From contig NZ_QLSU01000012.1 of assembly GCF_003268775.1 (NCBI RefSeq), forward strand, positions 213,137 through 277,136: a DNA stretch of 64,000 bases, read 5' to 3'. Positions 35,320 to 42,799 of this stretch are shown in pieces (the first letter of the stretch is position 1; each line of letters begins with the position of its first letter). The DNA is from Paraburkholderia unamae. Lineage in GTDB: Bacteria > Pseudomonadota > Gammaproteobacteria > Burkholderiales > Burkholderiaceae. A program made the position numbers and the translations under genes. The notes under the pieces were generated by a model. It did no database searches. It was not told the DNA's origin and saw nothing but the letters and a program-made list of their open reading frames with translations.

Positions 35320-38300
35320 TCAGGCCGTCCACGCAAGCCCGGGCGGTTCCTCATAGGCCGCGCTCGCGCGCAGCAGCGCCGCCGCCTCGTCGCCGGGCAG
35401 CGGCGGCGCGAAAAAGTAGCCCTGCAACTCGTCGCACGCGCGCTCGCGCAGGAAGGCGAACTGCGCCGACGTCTCCACCCCTTCCGCGATCACTTGCAGC
35501 CGCAGCTCGTGCGCAAGCGCGATGATGGCCGCCGTGATCGTTTCGTCGTCGCTGCTCGTGCCGATGTCGGCCACGAACGAGCGGTCGATCTTGAGCCGGT
35601 CCACGGGCAGGCGCTTGAGGTAGCTCAGGCTCGAATAGCCGGTGCCGAAGTCGTCGATGGCGATGCCGATGCCGAGCGCGTGCAGTTCGTTCAACATCGA
35701 CACGGCCTCCTCCGCATTGCGCATGAGCGTGCTTTCGGTCAGCTCGATTTCGAGCCAGCAGGCGTCCAGCCCGGTTTCCTGAAGCACATCCTTCACGAGC
35801 TGCGCGATGTCGCGCTGATGGAACGTCTTCGCCGAGAAGTTCACCGAAACGCGCACGGGCGGCAGCCCTGCGAGCTGCCACGCGCGATTTTGCCGGCACG
35901 CCTCGCGCAGCACCCAGTCGGAGAGCGGGCCGATCAGGCCGCTTTCCTCGGCCACGGGAATGAACTGCGCGGGCGAGACGAGCCCCACCTCGGGGTCGCG
36001 CCAGCGCACGAGCGCTTCCATGCCGACGATACGACCGCCCTCGATCTCCACCTGCGGCTGGTAGTGCAGCAAAAACTCGCCGTCGCGCAGCGCGCGGCGC
36101 AGGCGCCGCTCCAGGTTCAGGCGCACGCTCACATTCGCGTTCATCTCGGGCTGGAAGAACTGGAACGTGTTGCGGCCCATGTCCTTCGCGCGATACATCG
36201 CCACATCGGCCTTCTTGAGCAGCGACTCCGCGTCGTTGCCGTCCTGCGGGTACACGCTCGCGCCCATGCTGCAACCCACGTACAGCTCGGTGCCGTCGAT
36301 CCACACCGGCTCCGAGATCAGCGTGCGCGCCCGCTCCATCCAGCCGATCAGCGACTTCTCGTCGATGGTGTCGGTCAGCACGATCACGAACTCGTCGCCG
36401 CCGTGGCGCGCGACCGTGTCGGTCGTGCGCGTGCAGCGCTGGAGCCGCTCGGCCACCACGCCCAGCAGCCGGTCGCCCACGCTGTGGCCGAGACTGTCGT
36501 TCACATTCTTGAAGCCGTCGAGGTCGATGAACACCACCGCCACGCCCGTATCGTGCCGCTGCGCCGCGAGCAGCGCGTGCTGGAGCCGGTCGCGCAGGAG
36601 ATTGCGGTTGGGCAGCATCGTCAGGCTGTCGTAGTTCGCCTGGTATTCGAGCTGTTCCTGGTAGCGGATCAGCTCGGTCACGTCGTTGATGATGCCGATG
36701 TGATGCGTGATGCGGCCGTCCAGATCGGGCACGGGCGCGATCAGCAACTGGTTCCAGAAAAGCGCGCCGTCCTTGCGGTAGTTGCGCAGCACGGCGCTCA
36801 CCTCGCGATTGGAAAGCAGCGCCTTGCGGATGGCGATGAGGCCTTCCTGATCGCGGTCGTCGCGTTGCAACAGCCGGCAGTCCTGACCGACCACCTCGGC
36901 CGGATCGAAGCCCGTGATGCGGCGAAACGCCGGATTCGCGTACTCGATCAGGTTGCTGCCGCCCGGCCCCGGCGCGGTGATGAGAATGGCGTTCACGCAG
37001 GCGTCGAGCGCGCGGCTTTGCAGGCGCAGCGCGAGGTCGGCGCGCTTGCTGTCGGTGGTGTCCGAATACGAACCGAGCACGCCGATCACGCGGCCGTCGC
37101 CGTCGAGCAGCGGCAGCTTGCTCGTCATGGTGGTGCGATGCAGGCCGTCGATCGTCAGATCCTGCTCGAGGTTGATGCGCGGCAGGCCCGATTCGAGCAC
37201 GTCGCGGTCCTGCTCGCGCATGACGTCGGCATACGCACGCCAGGGCAGCTCGTCGTCGGTCTTGCCGATGATCTGCTCCGGGTACGAGAGGCCCGCGTCG
37301 CGCGCGAAGGTCATGTTGCAGCCGAGATAGCGCGATTGCGCGTCCTTCCAGAAGATGCGCTGCGGAATGTTGTCGATCACCGACTCGAGCATCTGGTTCG
37401 AGCGCTGCGCCTCCGCTTCGGCCTGGATCTGCTCGGTGACGTCGTCGGCGAGCACGAACACGGCGTCGCGGCCGAGGAAGGTGAGCGAGTGATGCGAGAT
37501 GTCCGCGCTGATGAGCGAGCCGTCGCGGCGGCGATGGTGCCAGATGCCGGCCATCGTGCGCACGTTCTGCGTAAGCGTGTCCGAGCGCGAGAGGTGCTGC
37601 TCCAGGCGCGATATATCCTCGGCCGGACGGATGTCGCGGATCGTCATCGCGAGGAATTCTTCCTCGCTGTAGCCGTACTGCTGGATCGCGGCGGTGTTCA
37701 CGGCGAGAAAGCGCAGCGTCTCGCGGTCGAACACGTACATGGGCACCGGGTGCGCGTCGAAAAGGCCCTGGAAGCGCTCGTTGCGCAGGCGCATGCCGCT
37801 CACCGCGCGCAGCTTTTCGCGGGCGGCGCTTTCGCGCGCGCCGAACGTGTAGATGAGCAGCGTCGCGCCCGCGAGCATCGTCACGATCAGCAGCAGCGAG
37901 GCGCGGCCGCCCGAGCGCGCCGAGTCGGCGAGCGCGCCGGCCAGCGCGAAGTCCTCGGCGCTTTGCAGCGCCGCGAGGCGCGCGGCGAGCCGGTCCACCC
38001 GCATGTCGATGCGGATGTATTCGTTGGCGAGCCATGCCGCCGTAGCGGGCGACTGGGTTGTGGCTTCGGTTGTGACTTCGGTCGCGGGTGTAGCGGTGGC
38101 TGATGCAGGGGCCGATGCGGGGACCGATGCGCTGTTCGCGACGCCTGGCGCATTCGTGAACGCACTGTCAGATGCAAGCGAAGCGAGTGCATCGGGCGCG
38201 ACGGCGCTTGCCGCCACGACAGGCGCACCGAGCGACGGCATGATCGCGCCGGTCACCACGTGGCCGGCCGCGCGGGCATCCTTCGCGCTCGCCCACTGCG

Positions 38301-38937
38301 TGACTGATCGTGCGGCTGACTGCGTGACTGACTGCGCAGCCGTCGCGGCGGCGTTGCGCGCAAGTGCGTCGCGGGCGGCCGGCTGCACCTTGGGCGCGCG
38401 CGCCGCATTCGCGGGCGACGCCGAGCCGGATTCCTGCGCCGCCGCACCGCCCTCCACCCCGTTGTCCGCCACGGCCTGCGCGGCCACGGGAGCGCTCGCG
38501 CCCTGCGCAACCGCGACGGCCTGGGCGCGCTCGTCGACCAGGCGCTGCTCGGCGCGCGCCAGCGTCGTGTCGATCTCGCCCGCAATCGCCGTGGCTTCCA
38601 GCGCCGCGGCGTCGAAGCGCGCCGCGAGGTCCGCGTTGCCCGCCAGTTCCGCACGCAGCGCGCGGCCGGTTGCGTCGAGTTGCGCGGCGCGCGTCTCACG
38701 CGCCCCTGCGGCCTCGGGCACCCCTTGCTGCGCGAGACGCCCGAGCGCGCTCACGCCACCGCCCAGGGCGTCGCGATAGAGGTCGAGGTCATGGCGGATC
38801 CGGGCGGCTTCACCGGCGCGCCGGTCGATCTCGCGCTGGGCGTCGATCTGCGTCCACGCGACAAAGGCGTTCGCGCCCACGGCCGCCGCAACGACGGCCA
38901 GATTGATGAGTTGGCGCTTCGAAAAAAGAAGGTTCAT
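35320..38937 (-). CDS. membrane PAS-GGDEF-EAL cyclic-di-GMP turnover protein
   Basis: 1205 residues. Membrane helix at about 10-28, periplasmic sensor, second helix at 347-365, then three PAS domains (about 385-500, 515-630, 640-755), GGDEF (770-925) and EAL (940-1190). The cyclase motif RHGGDEF is intact (846-850) and the inhibitory I-site RTTD (837-840) is correctly spaced five residues before it. The phosphodiesterase motif EALVRW (974-979) and DDFGTGYSS are also intact, so both activities are plausible. The periplasmic part contains an Ala/Ser/Thr/Val-rich stretch (about 138-300) unlike a folded sensor, with an 8-residue repeat built on SVTQ. It has no operon partner. Confidence 0.92.
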   Translation of the reverse strand: MNLLFSKRQLINLAVVAAAVGANAFVAWTQIDAQREIDRRAGEAARIRHDLDLYRDALGGGVSALGRLAQQGVPEAAGARETRAAQLDATGRALRAELAGNADLAARFDAAALEATAIAGEIDTTLARAEQRLVDERAQAVAVAQGASAPVAAQAVADNGVEGGAAAQESGSASPANAARAPKVQPAARDALARNAAATAAQSVTQSAARSVTQWASAKDARAAGHVVTGAIMPSLGAPVVAASAVAPDALASLASDSAFTNAPGVANSASVPASAPASATATPATEVTTEATTQSPATAAWLANEYIRIDMRVDRLAARLAALQSAEDFALAGALADSARSGGRASLLLIVTMLAGATLLIYTFGARESAAREKLRAVSGMRLRNERFQGLFDAHPVPMYVFDRETLRFLAVNTAAIQQYGYSEEEFLAMTIRDIRPAEDISRLEQHLSRSDTLTQNVRTMAGIWHHRRRDGSLISADISHHSLTFLGRDAVFVLADDVTEQIQAEAEAQRSNQMLESVIDNIPQRIFWKDAQSRYLGCNMTFARDAGLSYPEQIIGKTDDELPWRAYADVMREQDRDVLESGLPRINLEQDLTIDGLHRTTMTSKLPLLDGDGRVIGVLGSYSDTTDSKRADLALRLQSRALDACVNAILITAPGPGGSNLIEYANPAFRRITGFDPAEVVGQDCRLLQRDDRDQEGLIAIRKALLSNREVSAVLRNYRKDGALFWNQLLIAPVPDLDGRITHHIGIINDVTELIRYQEQLEYQANYDSLTMLPNRNLLRDRLQHALLAAQRHDTGVAVVFIDLDGFKNVNDSLGHSVGDRLLGVVAERLQRCTRTTDTVARHGGDEFVIVLTDTIDEKSLIGWMERARTLISEPVWIDGTELYVGCSMGASVYPQDGNDAESLLKKADVAMYRAKDMGRNTFQFFQPEMNANVSVRLNLERRLRRALRDGEFLLHYQPQVEIEGGRIVGMEALVRWRDPEVGLVSPAQFIPVAEESGLIGPLSDWVLREACRQNRAWQLAGLPPVRVSVNFSAKTFHQRDIAQLVKDVLQETGLDACWLEIELTESTLMRNAEEAVSMLNELHALGIGIAIDDFGTGYSSLSYLKRLPVDRLKIDRSFVADIGTSSDDETITAAIIALAHELRLQVIAEGVETSAQFAFLRERACDELQGYFFAPPLPGDEAAALLRASAAYEEPPGLAWTA

Positions 38938-39159
38938 GAAAGCCGAGCGTCGTTCGCGCCCGCGCCGTGTGCGCGGGATGATGGGTCACGAACTGCGCGC
39001 GACCGGTCGGCGCCTGAAGCGCCAACCCGAAATAACGGCACGGCCAGGCTCGTCTTGAGGGGCCAGGCGGGGAAAGTGGGGAAAATTCGCGCACGCTCGC
39101 TCGCACGCGGCAAGCGCGTGCGAGCGAACGGGGAAAAAGCGGAAAAAGAGCGGGAAAAA

Positions 39160-39642
39160 TCAGCGGGGCGCCGCCAGCCCGAACTCGTGCATCGCGGGCG
39201 CGAAGTCGTGATTGCTCTCGGGCTTGCGCGCGAGCTTGGCGAGCACGTAGCGCTGGAACGGATCGAGCTGCGACCACGCTTCGACGCCGGGCGCGCGCAG
39301 GTTGGCGAGCTCCGACTGAAGCGCGATGCCGCCCGGCACCGCACTCACGTCGCGCCATGCGGGCGCTTCATCGGGCGCAAACCACTCGGGCTCGACGTTT
39401 GCATGCGTGCGCATCATCTCGAAGAGCGCGTGGTCGAAGTTGGGCTCGATCTGCGTGTCTTCGTCCACGGGAAAGCACGCCAGCAACCGGCGGTCTTCGT
39501 AGGGCAGCAATTGCCATTGCGCGAGCGAAATGCGCAGCCCGAAGCGATCCAGATTGAAGCGCACGCACATCGGGATAAAGGTGAGGTTTTCCGACGAATC
39601 GACCTCGAAGCGGAAAAGGAGCGGAGCTTCGTTTAATGCCAT
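39160..39642 (-). CDS. nitrate-reductase-associated protein family
   Basis: 160 residues. The segment LTFIPMCVRFNLDRFGLRISLAQWQLL followed by EDRRLLACFPVD matches my memory of the conserved nitrate-reductase-associated family (Pfam PF09655), found beside assimilatory nitrate reductase genes in cyanobacteria; function unknown. The start is the ATG at 39642 with GAGGA seven bases upstream; a longer frame to 39687 lacks support. It is divergent from fdhD, which also serves molybdoenzymes, so a role around a molybdenum enzyme is plausible. No such enzyme is in the window. Confidence 0.6.
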   Translation of the reverse strand: MALNEAPLLFRFEVDSSENLTFIPMCVRFNLDRFGLRISLAQWQLLPYEDRRLLACFPVDEDTQIEPNFDHALFEMMRTHANVEPEWFAPDEAPAWRDVSAVPGGIALQSELANLRAPGVEAWSQLDPFQRYVLAKLARKPESNHDFAPAMHEFGLAAPR

Positions 39643-39799
39643 GACGGTGTCCTCGCGACGCGGGCATAAGCGGACACAAACGCACATCAGCGCACGCGGC
39701 CCGCTTGAGGTATTTTAGAACCTTCCGCGCGCGGCGCGGCCCCGCCGTCCACCGGCGGCGCCGCGGTGCCGCGCCGCACAAGGTCATGGAGTTTAGCGC

Positions 39800-40657
39800 T
39801 TGAATACCCCTACCCGCGCGCCGATTCCGGCGTCGAATCATCTGGAAACCGAAGAACAGCCCGGCGCCGTCGCATTGCGCGTGCACCGGCACCGTGGCGG
39901 CGACGTGCAAACGCGCGAGGACCACGTCGGCCAGGAATGGCCCGTCGCGCTCGTCTTCAACGGCATCTCGCACGCGGTCATGATGTGCACGCCGCGCGAC
40001 CTCGAAGCGTTCGCCGTGGGCTTCGCGATCTCGGAGGGCATTGTCGGGCGCAACGCCGATATTCAGGACATCGAGGTCCACTGGCATGAGGACGCGGACC
40101 TGCCGCACGCCGAAGTCCACCTCACCGTGGTGCAGCAGGCGTTCGTGGAACTGAAGGAAAAGCGCCGCGCGCTCGCCGGGCGCAGCGGCTGCGGCGTATG
40201 CGGCATCGAAAGTATCGACCTGCTCGACCTCGAACCCGAGCAGGTGCCCGACACGGGCTTCGTCGCGCGCCTCTCGCCCGACGCCATCGCGCGCGCCGCA
40301 CGCGAATTGCCGCAGCACCAGGCGCTCACGAAGCTCACGGGCGGCCTGCACGCGGCCGCCTGGTGCGACGAAAACGGCGCGATCCTGCGAGCCTTCGAGG
40401 ACGTGGGCCGCCACAACGCGCTCGACAAGCTCATCGGCCGGCTCGTGATGGAGCGCGCCGACACGCAGCAGGGCTTCGTCTTCCTCTCCAGCCGCGCGAG
40501 CTATGAGCTCGTGCGCAAGGCCGCGCGCGTGGGCATTCCGATGGTCGCGACGATCTCGGCGCCCTCGTCGCTTGCCATCGCCATCGCGAAGCGCGCCGGA
40601 CTGCGGCTCGTGAGCTTTTGCCGCGAGTCCGGGTACGTCGATTACGAAACGGCCTGA
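39800..40657 (+). CDS. fdhD: formate dehydrogenase accessory sulfurtransferase FdhD
   Basis: 285 residues. Transfers sulfur from IscS to the molybdenum cofactor of formate dehydrogenase. The sulfur-relay cysteines are in SGCGVCGIES, with family blocks FAVGFAISEGIV, TGGLHAAAWCD and EDVGRHNALDKLIG. The start is TTG at 39800 with GGAG eight bases upstream; no in-frame ATG lies nearby. A five-codon frame (ATG at 39786, stop TGA overlapping the TTG) precedes it and could couple translation. Confidence 0.92.
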   Translation: MNTPTRAPIPASNHLETEEQPGAVALRVHRHRGGDVQTREDHVGQEWPVALVFNGISHAVMMCTPRDLEAFAVGFAISEGIVGRNADIQDIEVHWHEDADLPHAEVHLTVVQQAFVELKEKRRALAGRSGCGVCGIESIDLLDLEPEQVPDTGFVARLSPDAIARAARELPQHQALTKLTGGLHAAAWCDENGAILRAFEDVGRHNALDKLIGRLVMERADTQQGFVFLSSRASYELVRKAARVGIPMVATISAPSSLAIAIAKRAGLRLVSFCRESGYVDYETA

Positions 40658-40671
40658 AGCGCCATGGGCGC

Positions 40672-41442
40672 TTAATCGAACTGCCGGAAATCCGGCTTGC
40701 GCTTTTCGAGGAAAGCCGTGAACGCCTCGCGCGCTTCCGGTGCGAGCAGCATCTTGCCGAAGTGCACGAACTCCTCGCTGATGCGCGTCTTGATCTCGTG
40801 ATCGCTCGCGCGCTTCATGAGCGACTTCGTCACGCGCAGCGACGACGCAGGCAGCGCCGCCAGCTTCGCCAGTTGCCCGGCGACGAACGCGTCCAGCTCG
40901 GCGGCGGGCAGCACGCGATTGACGAAGCCCATGCGATGCGCTTCCGCCGCGTCGAAGGTCTCGCCGAGCAGCAGCTTTTCCGCCGCGCCCTGATAGCCCG
41001 CAATGCGCGGCAGCAACAGCGACGAAGCAGCTTCCGGGCACAGCCCCAATTGCGAGAACGGCACGCCAAAGCGCGCATTGTCGGCGGCGTAGACCATGTC
41101 GCAATGCAACAGCAGCGTCGTGCCTACCCCGATGGCCGGCCCCTTCACCGCCGCGACGAGCGGCTTCTCGAACGTCGAGATGGCATCGAGAAAGCGGATC
41201 ACGGGCGAATCGGCACCGGTCGGCGGGGTCTTCAGAAAGTTCTCGATGTCGTTACCCGCCGTAAAGCTCTCAGCGTGGCCTTGCAGCAGCACGGCGCGCA
41301 CCGAGGCGTCCTCGTTCGCGGCGGCGAGCGCGTCGGCCATCGCCTGGTACATCGGAGGCGTGAGCGCGTTCTTGCGCGCGGGCCGGTCGATGGTGATCGT
41401 GAGCACGCCATTCTCGCGTGCGGTCAGGATTTCGTTGCTCAT
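40672..41442 (-). CDS. enoyl-CoA hydratase/isomerase family protein
   Basis: 256-residue crotonase-fold enzyme. Motifs are ITIDRPARKNALTPPMYQ, the oxyanion-hole segments FTAGNDIENF and KGPAIGVGTTLLLHCD, and FSQLGLCPEAASSLLLPR, where the PE-xx-SS pattern resembles delta3,delta2-enoyl-CoA isomerases as well as hydratases. It is the last gene of the beta-oxidation cluster, 123 bases after the thiolase. The fused protein upstream already has a hydratase domain, so this copy may serve other chain lengths or double-bond isomerisation. Confidence 0.85.
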   Translation of the reverse strand: MSNEILTARENGVLTITIDRPARKNALTPPMYQAMADALAAANEDASVRAVLLQGHAESFTAGNDIENFLKTPPTGADSPVIRFLDAISTFEKPLVAAVKGPAIGVGTTLLLHCDMVYAADNARFGVPFSQLGLCPEAASSLLLPRIAGYQGAAEKLLLGETFDAAEAHRMGFVNRVLPAAELDAFVAGQLAKLAALPASSLRVTKSLMKRASDHEIKTRISEEFVHFGKMLLAPEAREAFTAFLEKRKPDFRQFD

Positions 41443-41529
41443 ACGAATGTCTCATCAGGTCGCAATCTGATACGAAAAACGGTCCGCAAACCGCGAAGTC
41501 TGCGAACCGTGTCGATAACGCTATGCGTC

Positions 41530-41558
41530 AGGGGCCGGTCAGGGGCCAGTGAGGGGCC
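41530..41558. repeat. three copies of AGGGGCC at exact 11-bp spacing
   Basis: AGGGGCC occurs at 41530, 41541 and 41552, each followed by a variable 4-base spacer, in the gap between the thiolase stop and the enoyl-CoA hydratase gene. The 11-base period suggests slippage duplication or a helically phased protein site. Confidence 0.6.
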
Positions 41559-41565
41559 GAAGCGC

Positions 41566-42765
41566 TTACAGCCGCTCGATGATGCCCGCCGCACCCATGC
41601 CGGTGCCCACGCACATCGTCACCATGCCGTACTTGTAGTTGCGGCGGCGCAGGCCGTGCACGACCGTCGAGGCGCGAATCGCGCCCGTCGCGCCGAGCGG
41701 GTGGCCCAGCGCAATCGCGCCGCCCAGCGGATTGATCTTCGAAGGATCGAGCCCCAGGTCCTGGATCACCGCCAGCGACTGCGCGGCGAACGCCTCGTTC
41801 AGCTCGATCCAGTCCAGATCGTCCTGCTTCAGGCCCGCGGCCTTCAGCGCCGCCGGAATCGCTTCCTTCGGGCCGATACCCATGATCTCCGGCGGCACGC
41901 CGCGCACCGCGAAGCTCACGAAACGCGCGAGCGGCGTGAGGTTGAACTGCTTGAGGATCTTCTCGGAAACGACGATCAGCGCGCCCGCGCCGTCCGACGT
42001 CTGCGAGCTGTTGCCCGCCGTGACCGAGCCCTTGTTCGCGAACACCGGACGCAGCTTCGCGAGGCCTTCGAGCGTCGTATCGGCGCGCGGGCCTTCGTCC
42101 AGCTCGATCAGGCGCTCCTTCACCTGCACTTCGCCCGAAGCGAGATCGGGGAAGCGCTCGACGAGCGTGTACGGCGCGATCTCGTCCCTGAACTCGCCCG
42201 CCTGTTGCGCGGCGAGCGCGCGGCGGTGCGATTCGACCGAGAACGCGTCCTGCGCTTCGCGGCTCACCTTCCAGCGCTCCGCGACCTTCTCGGCGGTCAG
42301 GCCCATGCCGTAAGCAATGCCAACGTCTTCGTTGCGATCGAAGATATGCGGCGAGAGCGACGGCTTGTTGCCCATCATCGGCACCATGCTCATCGACTCG
42401 CAGCCGCCCGCGATCATCGCGTCCGACTCACCCACGCGAATGCGGTCGGCGGCCATGGCGAGCGCCGTGAGGCCCGACGCGCAGAAGCGGTTGACGGTCA
42501 CGCCGCCCACGCTTTGCGGCAGCCCCGCGAGCAGCGCGCCGATGCGCGCCACGTTCAGGCCTTGCTCGGCTTCCGGAATCGCGCAGCCGACGATAGCGTC
42601 TTCGATCACGCTCGTGTCGAGGCCGGGCACCTGCGCCACGGCCGACTTGATCGCGTGAACGAGCAGCTCGTCCGGGCGCGTGTTCCTGAACACGCCGCGC
42701 GGCGCCTTGCCGATGGGCGTGCGGCTCGCGGCGACGATGTATGCATCCTGCAACTGTTTGCTCAT
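41566..42765 (-). CDS. acetyl-CoA C-acyltransferase (thiolase)
   Basis: 399-residue thiolase catalysing the last step of beta-oxidation (3-ketoacyl-CoA plus CoA to acyl-CoA plus acetyl-CoA). VAASRTPIGKAPRG is at the N-terminus, the nucleophile Cys is in RFCASGLTALAMA (near residue 92), GHPLGATGA supplies the catalytic His and CVGTGMGAAG the second Cys. The start ATG at 42765 has GGAG six bases upstream; the longer frame to 42945 overlaps the fused dehydrogenase gene. The 34-base gap to that gene indicates one transcript encoding the trifunctional complex. Confidence 0.94.
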   Translation of the reverse strand: MSKQLQDAYIVAASRTPIGKAPRGVFRNTRPDELLVHAIKSAVAQVPGLDTSVIEDAIVGCAIPEAEQGLNVARIGALLAGLPQSVGGVTVNRFCASGLTALAMAADRIRVGESDAMIAGGCESMSMVPMMGNKPSLSPHIFDRNEDVGIAYGMGLTAEKVAERWKVSREAQDAFSVESHRRALAAQQAGEFRDEIAPYTLVERFPDLASGEVQVKERLIELDEGPRADTTLEGLAKLRPVFANKGSVTAGNSSQTSDGAGALIVVSEKILKQFNLTPLARFVSFAVRGVPPEIMGIGPKEAIPAALKAAGLKQDDLDWIELNEAFAAQSLAVIQDLGLDPSKINPLGGAIALGHPLGATGAIRASTVVHGLRRRNYKYGMVTMCVGTGMGAAGIIERL

Positions 42766-42799
42766 CTTTGACTCCAGTATCTCGTATGCGTCGTGCCGC

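Noticed and set aside
35494..38103. 869-codon plus-strand frame opposite the c-di-GMP gene
   Set aside because: Same codon-bias artefact; the minus-strand frame has intact GGDEF and EAL motifs.
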